Below the pieces are notes generated by a model. That model saw only the letters and a list, made by a program, of their open reading frames with translations. It had not been told where the DNA came from and did not search any database. DNA of 64,000 nt from Xanthoparmelia taractica (lineage: Eukaryota; Ascomycota; Lecanoromycetes; Lecanorales; Parmeliaceae), in assembly GCA_033085395.1 (NCBI GenBank), contig JANQBS010000134.1, forward strand, positions 44,890 to 108,889, read 5' to 3'. Shown in pieces: positions 46,040 through 59,230 of this stretch. A program made the translations under genes and the position numbers. Each line of letters opens with the position of its first letter. Positions within the stretch are counted from its first letter, which is position 1.

Positions 46040-48700
46040 TCAACGTTGCGTTCTAACCTCCTTAGCCACAGCATTGCAAAGCTCGACCTTGATGCCCGCT
46101 CCAGTCAGAACATGAATCCACAGCCTCTGCGTATCACTCAGGCGGTCGTTTTCGCTCTTCACCTCCGAAAACATCACCTCGCCATTCTCGGGATGCCAAA
46201 GGAACAGATCAGGAATTCCGCCACCTCGTTGTTGATATTCCTGCGCCATGACTTTGCAGATGGTGGCTAAAGCTTCGCCTTGGAAGCACTTGACGATCTC
46301 GAGTAAGTCATCGAAGTCGTAGGACCAGTCGATACCGACAATGCAGGTTTGCTTCTCGTGCTCGCGATCGTAGACCTCTTGCAGCAGTCTCGAGGCGTCG
46401 CCGTTTGCGATTTCGACGAGGCGATGGTTGATCTCTGACGCTCGAGATGGATAGAAGGCGTCTGTGTGAAGATCGAGAGGGCAGGTTTGATAAGGCGTCT
46501 GAAAGACGTTGGGGATGTAGGTGAAGAGCACGTCGTAGAACAGGTAGCCGAACAGTGTTCGGACGATGCCTCCTTCTGAGTGGTAACCCTTCCAGCCCTG
46601 ATCCCGATACCAACTCAAGCACATTGCTTCCACGCTGCATTCGCCGCCACCTTCTCGTTCGTCAACCCATATTGTCTTGCCGCCTCTTCGAGGTCCCGCA
46701 TCGCTGTCTCTACGCGTGCCGTTCCGACTCGGCGTACGTTCCTTCTCGATCCTGATTCCCTTGACGAATCTCTCCGCTGGCTTCTCCAAACGAACGTGCC
46801 CAAAATCATGCTGTTCTCGTTTAACCATTTTCAGGGCCTTCTCTAATTTCATAACCCGCTTCTGTAGGTCGTAATGGTAGATTAAGTGGCACTCTCTGTC
46901 TTGAAGACCATCCTCGCATGTCTGAAGGGCAATCTTCTTCCAATGCTTCTTTTGAGCATCTTCGGAACGCCCTCCGTCAGGCTTGAGTGCCCACATGTAG
47001 TGCTCCTCCAACAAGGCTTTCCGCTGATACCAAGATCCTCTTCTTGCCGCATGGAATAACCGCTGATCGAGTAGCTCCGTCAACATTCGGTGCTCTCTTT
47101 CGTGTTCCTTGAAACGTCCTAGGACGTAGGTTCCCTTGTGGACAATCCTCGTATACACCCATGCTGGCGAAAAACGGCGGAGGTACGCTCCTTCTCCGCT
47201 CTCATAAATGCGATCTTCTTTCCGCTGCTCTTCCTGGAGGATGACTCGCCAGCGCGGGTAAACCTCTTCGAATATATCTTTGACCTTTTGCAAGCCATCC
47301 TTCCTTACAGTACCGTTGAACTCAAGGATGAAGTCAATATTAAATTGTGTACGTATAGAAGCCTCAAACTCCAGCAAGTCCGATCTGGAAGAGAAGATGT
47401 TGGTCGATCTTGAGACGATGAAATCCGGGAAATTGCGCCTCGATATCCGAGCAAGTATAATTGTAGTAAGGGACTTCTCCGTCCATTCTGTCGAGCGATA
47501 GAACACAAGGTGGACCCTCTCAAACAGCTTCAAGGCTGGTGCAGAGAGACGTATACAAAGCCCAGTGCTTGCCAATATCTTCCGGACAAAATGAGAATCC
47601 CTGTTGACATTAGTACCATCAAGGTTTTCTTTCTCCTCCAAATTCTCTTCATCTGCTAGAAACTCTCGCTCTGAATCCACGGACTCCTCCGTCTCAGATC
47701 TCTTCAAAGCACCCCATCCAAGGCCGCTTTGACCTTGACTTGTTTTACGTAGTGCCTTCAGTAATTCGCTTTTGTTCCTGCCTTGGATCTTTGCTTCTTT
47801 TGCAATCGCTTTCAGCTCATCTAGCTTCAAAAGGGATGATGCCTCTTCCAGTGTGTCGATATGACCACCAGATCCATCTGCAAAGGTAAAAGTATCTTGG
47901 AATACGGTGTCTCCAGGGGGTTCAGTCTCGCCAGGGTTGACCTGAACAGATTTCTTCACTGCAGGAAGTGACCGTGGCTCCAAAAGATCTTTAACGGCAG
48001 CTGGTAGATCTGCAATGTCTCCATAGTATTTTAACCGGTTGATCCTATGCCATGCTGCAGTCTTACGGAGAAACAGTCTCACGTATCTGCCGCAGCCGTC
48101 AAATATTGCCAGGAGCCTTCCGAGATGGAGTCTTACCTACAGATACTGCCCCTCGTAGCTCATGTCCCTCCACTGCTCAAAAACGGCCATCTCAGCTTCA
48201 TCAAACAGATGCGACTCATCTTCCAGCACAGTTTCCAAAGCCAGGTTGAAAGCATCAACGTAGATAGAGCTCTTGCCCGCAACCCATTTCCGTTGGCCCA
48301 GACGTGCATTTAGGTCGAGACCTTCCGCTTCGGCAGCTCTCGTTGCTTCATATTCAGCAATTGCCTCCTTGTCGGTTTTGACTGGAGGCAGTGCGCTTTC
48401 GAGCTCCGTTTTTTGATTTCCGTCTTGGAGAACATTGTCGTCGTCATCCGACTCTTCTTCTGAATCTGGGATCTCTCGAGACGGTCGAACGGGAGTCCGC
48501 TGAATCGGAGTGTTTCTGCCTTCATCCTCGAGGTCTGAATCTTCCCTTCGAGATATGGAGCTATCTGTGCTATCGAGTCTCTTGAGCCGCTTTGCGGTGG
48601 GCGTTTCAATGTCGCCGTCATAATTGGTAGATGGGGGATGTCGGATTCGATGCCCAAGCATCTGATTATGAGATGCAGGACTCCGCGCGTGCAGAGCCAT
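46040..48700 (-). CDS. FAN1: Fanconi-associated nuclease 1 homologue (FAN1)
   Basis: Structure-specific 5' flap endonuclease/exonuclease for interstrand crosslink repair. Exons 48700-48141 and 48086-46040; predicted 868 residues. The N-terminus is disordered and acidic (SEEESDDDDNVLQD) with no zinc finger. A SAP-like helix pair follows (LLKLDELKAIAKEAKIQGRN), then helical repeats, and a C-terminal VRR-NUC nuclease domain: QEYQQRGGGIPDLFLWHPEN and GEVMFSEVKSENDRLSDTQR, giving the PD-(D/E)XK core (Asp in IPDL, Glu-Val-Lys in SEVK). The donor is the first GT of GTAGGTAAG; using the second would add an in-frame TAG. Divergent from SDC1 by 240 bp. Confidence 0.93.
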
Positions 48701-48940
48701 ATTGACTCAAATCATTTTCAAAACCAAGAAAATAATATACGCTATTCGGAGAATAAACAAAAGTATTTTGCCTCAGAGCATCATGCATCTCGATTGATCG
48801 ACAGGCACGTCGCGTGAGTCTACTTCCCGGACGCGCTAGCAATTCTCCAATCTTCAACGTGAATATGCTGAACTCTTTCAGCTGAATACCATTATCACCA
48901 CAAGAGCAAGTCTACATTCGTCCCACTTACAACCGAAGGA
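48701..48940. promoter_or_regulatory. bidirectional promoter FAN1 / SDC1
   Basis: 240 bp between divergent start codons, AT-rich near the FAN1 side. Assigned by position only. Confidence 0.5.
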
Positions 48941-49614
48941 ATGGCAGAAGAAAGTCCCAACCCCCCACCAGATGCCTCCGGCGCATCCACCCCGATCCCC
49001 CCAATCGACAACATCCACTCCATCCCCGACCTCCAACCAGAACCAATGCTCCCCCCCAACCCCACCCTCCCCCAACCCACCCTCGACACCGAAATGCCAG
49101 AAGCAGCCGTACGTTTCCAATTCCACATTTCCTCTCCCTCTCCCCTTCCCTTCCCTTCTTTCCAACCATCCATCGACTAACCAATCCCACATTAAAAAGC
49201 CCCCGCTCCCCCAACAACCGACATACGCCCCCATACCACCAACCCCCATCCCAGCCGCCCAACGCACCGCGACGCCAACCCGACACGTCAACGGCATGGC
49301 TGCGACGGAGGTGGCGCCGCCGATGCCGGCGAAAGCGGCGAGCCATGGGGCCCCTGCGCGGCGGTATTTGAATGAGAAGGTTACGGGGGTGCTGCTGGAG
49401 GGGATGAAGAGGTTGGCTGCTGATCAGTACGTATGATCTGTTTTTTGTCGGTTTGGGTGGGGGTGGAGTTTGTTTGGGGATGTGAAGGAGGGAAGAGCTA
49501 ATTGATGTGTTTGGTACTACCTACAGGCCGGAGAACCCGCTGCAGGTTTTAGGGGAGTTTTTGCTGCAGAGGAGTAGGGATTTGGAGGGGGTTAAGCAGG
49601 AGAGCAGTACTTGA
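48941..49614 (+). CDS. SDC1: COMPASS complex subunit Sdc1 (DPY-30 family)
   Basis: Subunit of the Set1/COMPASS histone H3 lysine 4 methyltransferase; binds Bre2/Ash2. Exons 48941-49108, 49200-49426, 49527-49614; predicted 160 residues. The first 100 residues are Pro-rich and disordered. The Dpy-30 dimerisation motif is LNEKVTGVLLEGMKRLAADQ followed by PENPLQVLGEFLLQRSRDLE, joined by intron 2 in the middle of the motif. The tail is VKQESST. Convergent with RPS13 (288 bp). Confidence 0.9.
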
Positions 49615-49902
49615 GGGTGAGAAGATGGGTTGAATGCATAGCGATGGAGTTGTTGGGTTTCCGGATGATCATATACCCTTACTTGTGTCTTGATGCATGC
49701 GGTAACGCATGGGCAAAAAAAAGTACCAAAAGTTCTGTCCGTGTGGATTTGGGTCGCAAGATCTTGGAATCGGTTGTATCTAGCAGCACTAGACATGAAA
49801 CCCTGTGAACACACTTTGCTCAACTTCCTTGCGAGTCCCATTAAAAACAACAAGTCTCCCTCTCAACAGTCTACTACTCTCCACCGTCAGGTTTGCCTCA
49901 AC

Positions 49903-50653
49903 CTAAGCCACCATCGTGCTCGCAGTCGCACTCTCATATCTCCACGTAGGCGGTAGAACGCCAACGGATTTATAGTATCTCGATAGGCGGTGGATGCGGG
50001 ATTCGATGAGAATGAGGCGGAATTTGGAATCCTTGTCTTTGCGATTACGCTCAAGATGCTTGCGGACAGCGACGGCCTGATATTCGTCAATGCCAGTGTA
50101 CTTCTTGACAAGTTGACAGGAGAAACAGAAAAGAATAAGAGAATGATGCTACCTTCTTAATCAACATGTACAAATCCTCTGGAATCTCTGGTGCAAGGCC
50201 TGTCATGAAAGAAATCACTCCGTCAGTCATAGACCAAGCAGAGGCAACGTCGTCTTGGGAATGTTGCGGGAGCGAGCCCCTAGCTTTTCCAAAATAGCTA
50301 TACCGTACCATTCGACTTGAGTATGCGCAGAATCTTATTGCCTACACCAAACACATCACATCAGCACTCACTCACTCCCCGTCTCCAACGCTGCCCAGTC
50401 ACACCCATCCCGCTTTCAACTCATCAATCAGAATCAATATCCAAAACTCACCAGTAACGACCTTAACCTGCGCCACGCCATGCGAATCCCTCAACACAAC
50501 ACCAATCTGAGAGGGCGTCGCGCCCTTCTTCGCGAGCTTGCAGATCTGATCGACGACCTGTTCGGGCGTGACTTTGAGCCAGGCGGGCGGGGTACGGGAG
50601 TAGGGGATCGCGCTGGCCGAGATGCCTTTGCCGTTGCTGTGGAGGCGACCCAT
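49903..50653 (-). CDS. RPS13: 40S ribosomal protein S13 (uS15)
   Basis: Small-subunit ribosomal protein. Exons 50653-50452, 50341-50309, 50199-50153, 50076-49903; predicted 151 residues, exactly the usual length. Sequence: MGRLHSNGKGISASAIPYSR, TPPAWLKVTPEQVVDQICKL, KKGATPSQIGVVLRDSHG, then GNKILRILKSNG from a 33-nt exon, LAPEIPEDLYMLIKK, and AVAVRKHLERNRKDKDSKFR through to RYYKSVGVLPPTWRYESATA. The frame continues upstream of 50653 without a family-like sequence, so MGRLHS is the start. Three introns within 450 coding bases fit the intron-rich style of fungal ribosomal protein genes. Confidence 0.97.
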
Positions 50654-51712
50654 GATTTGCGGATTCTTGTCGAGTTGTCGATTGATTTTGTAGGGTTTGG
50701 GGCGAGGAGTTTGGGGTTTGCGGGATTCCGTGGTGGTGGGTGCCAAGAGTTGCGCTAGTGGGGGGTTTAGCGAGTGCGGGTTTTTGGCCTTAAAAAACGT
50801 TTTGCAATTTCCTCACTGTCCTTACTTTTATATTTACAGAAAATGTAATGAAAAATGTCTTCAGCGACTGGATGCTGCAGCTCTGCCAGCTCATCTACCT
50901 GAAGAAGAGCATCAGCTGCCGTAGAAACCCACTCGCTCAAAAGTCCAGCTCACTAGGCTCAACGCAAACGTTCTACGCTACGAGCTCTTCTTGAAGCCGT
51001 ACAGCTAAAAAACAGCTCAACAGCGCTGTGATTGCAACTGCTCAATCCTTACCCCCTCCCTAATTCTCTCCTCTTCTCTTTTCCTCTCCTCCCTCCCTCC
51101 CTCTCCTACTCACCAAATCCAGGTACGTCACCCCTCATTCCCTCCCTTCCCCTATTCCCTCCCTCCCTCTCTCTCTTTTCCCCCCCCTTTCCAAAAGTAC
51201 AACCCTCCCAACCCCTCCAAAACTCAAACAGCGAGCACGCAGCACCAACCAAAATGATGGTACATCCAAAAACATATACAAACATTTCTGGTACCTCTTA
51301 TGTCAGAGCCCGCCGGGCTCGATGATCTAAATGGACTTCTGATTGGCGTGTGTGCTCGCAATCTTCTGTTGTTGTTTTTCGAGGTGCAACACTTGTTACG
51401 ATATTCGTCTCCAGAGGGAAGGGAGTGGGGGAAGTTGCGGAAATGCATGCTGACTGTGATTGTTGGTAGATATCTGTAGGGATTAGTGGGGAGAGGAGAA
51501 GAGAGAAAGTGGGCTGCGTGTGTGGGTGGGATAGGTAGCGTCCTGATGCTGAGGAGAGCTCGGGTAGGTGAGTTGGTTTCATGGCATGCGTTTGCCTTTT
51601 GACTTGTTGCTGTTGGAGCTATGTACATATTTATTTGGCTGCTATTGGCATCAGAGACTCGATCCTCTAATAAGAGACATTATTGAGCCCAGCATGACCA
51701 TACAAGCCGGAT
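50654..51712. other. intergenic region RPS13 / invertase
   Basis: 1.06 kb. A strong C/T-rich tract (about 51038-51225; purine-rich on the RPS13 coding strand) with CCCT repeats. Probably the RPS13 promoter/5' UTR plus the invertase 3' flank. No gene seen. Confidence 0.55.
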
Positions 51713-53675
51713 CTATTCCGCTTGGGCCAAATGTCCTAGATTGTTCCTCCTGACAACCTGCCCCAAATCCCTCTTCATTACCGTAGTGTTCTCGCTCTTC
51801 CTTCCAGCCCACGTACTCTTCAATCCATACAGCTCGGCACTAACCTCGACCCCGGGATTCAAGTCATTGGTCCCCAAAATAATCGTATCCAGCACACCCT
51901 GCGGAAAGAAGGTCATCGTCCCCGCCCTTTCCCCAGTATTGACGAACACTTCGAGGATGCTCCTGTCTAGAACCCCTAGCAGCCTAAAGTCCTGCGTATC
52001 AGGATTGCGCCACAAGCTCGTGCTGAACTTATCCGTGAAGAAAGGATTCGAGAAGCCATTGATGTGGCTTCTGTCCAACCAGACTGGCGTGTCACCGCCA
52101 TTACCGCCGTTAAGATAAACACCGCCGCGGATGTACTCGCCCGTTACAGAGGATAGGAAGGTGAAATTCGCGGTGCCGGTTGCGTTGGCGACGGGGATGG
52201 AGGTGATGTTTATGGAGAAGGAGAGAGCCCCGCTGGGAACAGTGGTCGAGTAGTCGTAGAGGAGCGAGGTGTTGGTAAGGTTGGATGAGTTGGCCAAGGA
52301 GGTTGGGGTTGTATAGAGGGGGGAATAGTCGTAGGGGTAGGAAAGGAGGGAATACTGTGAAAGGGTTGTGTTTGCGAGGACATGCAGGCGCGGTACGGTC
52401 ATGAATGAGCGGAAATTTTCAAGAGGCCCGGTTGGGACCAATTGGGCATACTCCCAGTTACTAGCCCAAGAGATACTGATCTGGGGTGATGTTGCGGGGA
52501 CATTGTAGAAGAATTGACCGGCGTAGTTGTCTTTACCGAAATCTGTGAGCCGAGTGGCTGCGTCTGCAGTGGTGAAATGAGTGCCGTTGAATGTGCCGGG
52601 GAAGTATTGAGCCGTGGAGCCTCCTTGAGGAGCTCCTGGGTTAATACTGATTTGCAAGATGTACATTTCATCCGTTGAGGCAAAGTTTGAAGGATCCAAT
52701 GGCTCGATAGCAGAGGCGTTTTTGAGCATTGGAAGGGAGACGAGATTTGGGCACTCATATTGGAGGCCTAAGAGCCCAGCGTGGCTGAAATTCGAGGCGT
52801 GCGTCCAATTGGTGAGATTGGGAGATGTAAAAATGCCGATGACAAAGTCTCGAGCGTACGAAATGACCGCAACCCATGACTGTGTTGGTGCGTACCATAG
52901 CACTTTTGGATCGCGGAACTGGGTACTGTTGATCGAGATGACAGGATTGCTGGCGTACTTGGTGAATGTATAGCCGCCGTCTGTGGAGTAGGCGATATCC
53001 TGCACCTCTTCCTGCGCCGTATTCAAGGTGTACATTGCGACGACGCCATTGGTCTGATTTGGAAAGAACCCGCTTGTATTGTTCCCATCGATCACTGCGG
53101 AGCCGGAGAAAATGCCTTCGCCTTCAGCGCCTGGGTAGATGGCGATCTTCTGGTTCTCCCAGGTGTACAGATCTCGAGAAGTAGCATGGCCCCAATGTTG
53201 ATTACCGGCCACAATGTCCGTTGGGTTATCTAAAGATCAATTCAGCGCTGGCCCGTCAGCGCACTCGGAAACCGCACTTACACTGATAGTACAGGTGATA
53301 AATGCCACTTGCGTCCAGGAACATGCCATTGGGATCATTCTGTGGCCTTGTCAGAGAATGTGCCCAAGCTGAAGTTGGTCTTTGCGCTTTTGGTGGTTGG
53401 AGATGCTACTCCAGCGAGAAGCCCGCACCACAAATAAAACTCCGTGAGAAGCTTATGATGATTGGATCTGACTCGGTCTTAGGTCTGTACCGACTTACCA
53501 TAAAGTCAATTGGGGGACTGTAGTGAATCTGTGGCCGCAAAGCACCATTGTAATCTCCCTGGATGGGTTTGCCTGTGGGCACGGTAGGCTCGACATATGC
53601 CGACGCAGAACTTTGAGCTCGTGCATTGTGCACAAAGGAGACGAGGAGGATGAAAGAAGAGAGATACATCTTCAT
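51713..53675 (-). CDS. GH32 invertase (beta-fructofuranosidase), secreted
   Basis: Hydrolyses terminal beta-fructofuranosides such as sucrose (fructan activity also possible). Exons 53675-53499, 53339-53282, 53229-51713; predicted 583 residues. The start MKMYLSSFILLVSFVHNARA is a signal peptide. Catalytic motifs: nucleophile aspartate in NDPNG (exon 2), transition-state FRDPKV, and acid/base glutamate in YECPNL. WGHATSRDLYTWEN and the beta-propeller sequence FSGSAVIDG also fit. A C-terminal beta-sandwich is present (RSILEVFVNTGERAGTMTFF). Many N-glycosylation sites support secretion. The 58-nt exon 2 carries the nucleophile motif. The substrate preference cannot be read from the sequence. Confidence 0.93.
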
Positions 53676-54476
53676 CAATGGGAGGTGAAGTTGATTGATT
53701 GACAAGGGCAGCCTACCATATTTGAGGAAAGAGAATCACGGCCGAACGTCATTAGTGTGTTGTAGTACGATCTTGCATTGCATTAGGTTTCCTTGCTTGC
53801 CCCGCATCATCTCCGCCTCTATTCTGGCGTAGTCTGCAGATGCCTTGTGTGACGGGAAGAGGCAGCAATTCAGAGGCTGAAGAGGCTTGGAGGGCCGATT
53901 TGGTGATGGCCTGAGAGTTCTTTGCCTCCGTCAGAGACTGCAAGCAGCTTCTTTCAGTCTTTTCGACCAGACGCATGATTTGCAGCGGGACGATTGCACA
54001 GAATTGACCATGATGCAGCCAAAAAACAATCGAAAAAATCATGGTGCTGGTGTCGAGAATGGGAATTAGTACATAGAGAAATAAGGCGATGTGGGGGAAC
54101 GGTCATTGCCGGTTCCTTTTTCAACCCCACTTTCAAAGTCACTTTCAAGGCCTCGAATATCTGCTAATCGACAAACATCCCTGCCAAAAGCCAATAACAA
54201 GGGTGAGCAACTTTCTCAAAAAGGGAAGGTATAATAACAGTGTACAAAGAAGTGTTACTTGCGAGATGCCCGCGACTAAGAAAGTCTTTTTCGACATCAT
54301 TAAATTGGCTTGGGACACACCCCATGCATCTCCATGCATCTCTACGACAGCGACAGTATCGGTCTGATGCATCTCTGTGGCTAATCAATCGTCCTCATCC
54401 TACGCGTGTTTGCCGGCCACGCCTGAACTCTACCCTCTGATTCCTTGCTGCATCCATTGTTACCGTCTCAGCTTCT
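53676..54476. other. intergenic region, no gene seen
   Basis: Invertase promoter and SF3B1 3' flank. CATCTC direct repeats occur at 54326-54344. Nothing else recognised. Confidence 0.5.
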
Positions 54477-57400
54477 TTATAGCACAATTGCGAGCTCATG
54501 CCGATTCATGTGATCTTCGTTCGGAAGATTGGGGAAGTATGGCACCATTGAATCGGCCGCGCCCACATATGCGTCGTTGTATAGCCTCCAGTATGGCTGA
54601 CGAACACGCCTAGCCGGATGGAAAAGGCCGGCCCATACATAGTTCATCACCATCCCAGCACCAACTGCCACTCTGATGGCAGATATAGCATCCACTATAC
54701 GGTCGATGACGTGAGGAGATGTTTCAAACAGGTTGGGGCTAGTAGGTTTCCCTGTCAGCATTTTCGATAGAGAAGGGTTATACGGATAGCAAGGAGTGAA
54801 GAAGCAGACTTACTAAAGGAGATTCAAAAGGTGCAGCATGGCGTCTTCGCACCCCATACCTACCACACCCAGAGCAATGTGCGAAACAGTACTAGCCGCA
54901 GTCTGGCGGTGCACTTGATCTCGGTCTGTAAGGGCGTCCTCGAGAAGAGGAGTGATGGCATAGACTAGACAGGTTATCCGAGTCAGCAATGGGCTTCAAA
55001 GGTGGGGTTTTGATATCGGATCAATAAGGAATGGATTCCAAACATACCGTAGTCCTTGCTCATTTCCCCAATATATTCAGCGAGGAAACTAAGCGATTTC
55101 AATACCCCATTCTGCACGTTGAGCTCAGGAACTCTATATTCATTCATCAGGGCTGGAAGAACGGTGAATGGTGCACAGGTTTCGGCAACGATACCGATGG
55201 CGACGGCGGTGCAGACGCGAGACTGTCGCTCTTGAACTCGAAGGTTATTCAGCAGCGTAGCGAGTACATCCTGTGGTCCGATCGCTTTGGCAATAAAGCC
55301 AAATGTATTGTTAGCTGCACGACGGATGCCCTTCTTGTGAGCTTTAAGCATGTCGAGCAGTTCAAAACAAATCCTCATCCATTCTCGGGCATTGACGCTC
55401 TCAGGGCCACGATCAGCGATACGGCCTACTAGATCTATCGTGTTTTCTTGCACCTTCTCGTGTCGATTACGTAGAATGGGTGTGAGACGTGGGAGAAGGT
55501 CTTTGATGGGTGGTTGCATCGAGTTGATCCCAACCACGGTGACAATCGAACGTAAAGCGCCAAGTATTGAACCCAGCACTTCAGGATACTCCTCCCCAAG
55601 ATATTCATACAACACGATACCCAGCTTGCCCATCAAGGCATCTTCACCGCATTGCTTCATAACCATGGCGATTCTAGAAATCAGATCAGCAGCCTGCTGG
55701 CGGACGGTAGCGGACTTGTTATTAAGCCGCCATAGGATGGTGCTGACAATCTGGGGTAGATATGGTTTGCATCGAGTGCCAAGGGCGTTGACGACAGTAC
55801 CGAAACCGTTAAGCATTACAATGTCTTCGACACTTTGCTCCTGAAACGAGTGGAGCACGCCGTCGATCAAGCGCTCTTCAAGCCTCTCGCCAATGTCTGC
55901 GGCACCTAGACTCGCAATGACTTTCTCAATCGTCTCGAGGGTCATTTTTCGGTAGGCCTCCGATTCATCCTTTAGATTGTTCACCACCCTCTCGACAATT
56001 TCACTGACACCAACTTTTTGTCCTAGGTCTACAGTCGTCTCAACAACCTGTCGGTAGTTTCGCTTGTCCAGAGCCATTCGACGGACCCAGAAACTCTTGA
56101 AAAATTCGGTGAGAACGTGCTCCTTGAGATAGCCGGCAGTCACGCCATCTGTGCCTGCACACTGAGACACGACTTTTAGTACGACCTTCTTCATTTCCTC
56201 ATCTGGTGATGAAAACTCTCGAAGTAAGATTTCCATAATCTGGCTTGTATAGTAGTTCGCATACTCCTCATCCATCAAAGGGATAATATAGCCAACAGCT
56301 TTGAGAAACCCCGCCAGGCCTTTACCTCGTTGCTTCCTTGCGCCTGTCCAGAGGGGATTCAGAATGTCGTCGAAACTTTCGATACCGTAAGGATTGGCGG
56401 CTTCGGCAAGAGCAGCAATTGCCAAGCTTGTGACAGTCCTAACTTTGGCTTGCTCGTCGTTAAGATTGTCACCAATACAATCCACCAGGCCCTTGAGATG
56501 AGGGAGGATGGCACATCCCATCAGGATTGGAATTTGCTGGACGATTTTGACACCTGTATGCCTAGCTTGCCAGGATTTCTTGCTTCTGCATACGGCGCGG
56601 AGGAAAGGAAGCAGAGCTGGTATGCCCAGAGCCGAAGCAACGACGGCAAAAGCCCTGGCCGTGGTGTTTCTTACGTATTCATCAACATGATCTATGTCAG
56701 GCCTCATAGTGCTAATCATATGGGCCAAACCGGCCGCTTTGCTGAGATTGGAGATGATTTCGCGACCTTCGACCCGAGCGTAGTAATCTTGGTCGATGAG
56801 CAGAGGTTCGATGACGACGAGGATCTTGTGAACGTATGGACGAACAAGATCGTCGAGCTTATATAAGACGCGGTCAATAACCTTGACGAGCAAATGTCTT
56901 TCTTGATCTTCGAGCGTTTTTTCCATGAGTAAGGGAAGGATCTGATTGAAAAGAGGGCCGGCACCGAATTGACGAGCATTGTCTGTCAGCTGCCGGAGCG
57001 CGGTCTTGCGCATGGGTGGTGTTCCGTTCTTGACTTTAAGTAGGAGCCGCATGATCTTTCTCTCCTTGAGCTCCTCGACTGACATGGCATTTTCGTCACC
57101 ACCATCGACCAGCTTGCCGAAATAAGCCATATCCTCGGCCTTGAAAAACTGTAAATCACCGACTCCAGGGATCTCCGTAGGTAGTTGTTTTCCCATGGCT
57201 CGAGCGTTTTCCGGTTCTTGCATCATAAAGCCCCCGATGCCAGTGGAGCTCGATACAGGCGCTGGTGTGCTCATGAGTTTTCGAGCAGGTGTCCTTATCG
57301 GGGCATACCCTGGTGGTGGATCCAAGACCTTGTAACCTTCGCTGGGTAACATCATGTCAAGTTCTTCATCTGACAAGGGCGCATTCCGGGATGATATGTC

Positions 57401-58330
57401 GGTTCCGAATGTGGTGGGCATCATGACGGCACCTGATTGCGATGGATGCATGGGGGTTGCTAGACCCTGTTGACCGACTGGAGTGGCATCACTAAGAGAT
57501 GGCGCTTGGTCCCACCGCGAGCGTCGAGGAGTAGCATCGGCAGCCATCTCCCCAGGCGCGGGTGTCTGATCCCATCGAGAGCGTTTGGTTTTAGAGTCGG
57601 CCGTCTCAGGAGCAGGTGTGCCTTCTCCTGCTACATCCCAACGTTGTTTCCGCTTCCTTCCAGAAGCCACCGTGACCGTGGAACCTGCCTCCTTGTTTTC
57701 CTTGTCGCTGCTGTCTTCATGTCGGAGCGTGGCCTGATGCTCGGTGACGGCGACTTCGCCGTTCGCTTGCTTGTCTGCAATGAGCTTCTTTACACGTTCT
57801 TCTTCCCTCTCCAGATCTCTTGCGGCCATAAGCTCGCGGTAGGTTTGTCCTTGGTCTTCGACTCCTGCCTGACGGTTTGCGGCAAATGGATCTGCGCGGG
57901 TCGGGGTGAGTGGACCCCGCGCCAGTCGCCCTTTGCGCTCATAATCAGTCTGTCTGGAGGCGATTGTAGCTTGCCTTTCTCGGCCTTGCAGTAAGTCCTC
58001 TTCTTCCACCCCTCCTCCATGCGCGAACTCATTCATCTGTGCACTCGTCGCGGTATATTGCCCCACAAGCCTCCTACTCCCATCGTCGCCACTGGGGTCT
58101 GGCCCATCATCGTCCCCATTTACAGCTATCGAAGTATCGTAGCCTGCAAATTTATCTCCTCCATTTCGATCGTAGAGTTCCGTATCGAAGCTCTCAGTGA
58201 GGGAAGCCTTCGTCGAGACGTCAGTCCGCTGGTTGGAAGGGTCAAAAGTCTTTGAACCTTTCTTTGCTGCCGCTGCGGCGTTGCGCTCTGCTTGCAGCTT
58301 CTTGACTGCGGCGAAGTCTGCGTCAGACAT
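54477..58330 (-). CDS. HSH155: U2 snRNP splicing factor 3B subunit 1 (SF3B1/Hsh155)
   Basis: Scaffold of SF3b that clamps the branch-site helix. Exons 58330-55048, 54964-54814, 54738-54477; predicted 1231 residues (S. pombe Prp10 about 1205). The family start MSDADFAAVKKLQAERNAAA sits inside a frame open further upstream. The N-terminal region has three Trp-containing ULM-type motifs (RKQRWDVAGEGTP, KRSRWDQTPAPG, RRSRWDQAPSL) that bind UHM domains. GFMMQEPENARAMGKQLPTE and DLQFFKAEDMAYFGKLVDG match the p14/SF3b contact region. About 20 HEAT repeats follow, for example VHKILVVIEPLLIDQDYYAR. The C-terminus after the last intron is NLFETSPHVIDRIVDAISAI and FHPARRVRQPYWRLYNDAYV. Confidence 0.97.
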
Positions 58331-59230
58331 ATTGATTAGCTGGTGGGATGTATTCCAATCCTTCAAGTCAGTGCTATCAATAGTCAAGGAGAAAGAGGTG
58401 CGAGCCTTGAGTGAGGTTGAATGATCGTCGAATGTGAGGGAAAGAAACAGCAACTATCCGGCACTAAAAGATAGCGCGATATATCTCCGAAGTTTAACCA
58501 CTAAAGACATCGAAAGAAAGAGGAACACTGGAAGTCTACCCCAACAACCAGCAGACTTTGTCATAAATATTCAGTAGAACAAGATACTCCTTATCACTCT
58601 CTTTGTTTCAATGAACCGAAAGTAACAGCGTTAGAGTGTGCGAGCGTGTGGCAAAGGTCATACATAGGAAGCAAACACTTTGAATGAGCATTGCCAGAAA
58701 CAAGTCGATACAATTTCCTTTAATTGATTTTGTACCTCCGGGGGCAGCGCTCTCCATATATTTGATTCGTTATAGTCGAGTCGTCTTGGTATACCAAAGA
58801 GATAGAATGTCAATACTGTTAAGGTGCTTATGAACAGTCAAGACTTCGTTGCATAGCTTGGTCTGAGCGTGGAACCTTAGCATAACAGATTTTTACACAA
58901 GGGATATAGCTCTGGAAAAGAAAGTGCGTCTTCGCAGAAGCTTTGCAGGAATGAGGACGCAATCACATTCATTGGCTGGATGTATCTACGTTGAGTCTGC
59001 AAGATCAGGTGATGCCTCAGTGCAATGCTTTTCCTCCTAGTCAAGTCCCTAACCTGATAGAGTACAACTACAACGCATAAAGGCCTCAAGCATGTCGAGG
59101 AAGCTGTAGCTCGGACGATGACATGCAAGCCTGATAGATGAAACCGCATGCTGAGAATCCCGGCTTCATAGCCTACGTTCGCTCGGAGCTCCTTTGTAAA
59201 AGAAAATGCTTTCCTCATCAGCCGCCAGTC
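58331..59230. other. intergenic region SF3B1 / U2AF65
   Basis: 900 bp between the SF3B1 start codon and the U2AF65 stop codon of the same strand. It should hold the SF3B1 promoter. No further gene seen. Confidence 0.5.
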
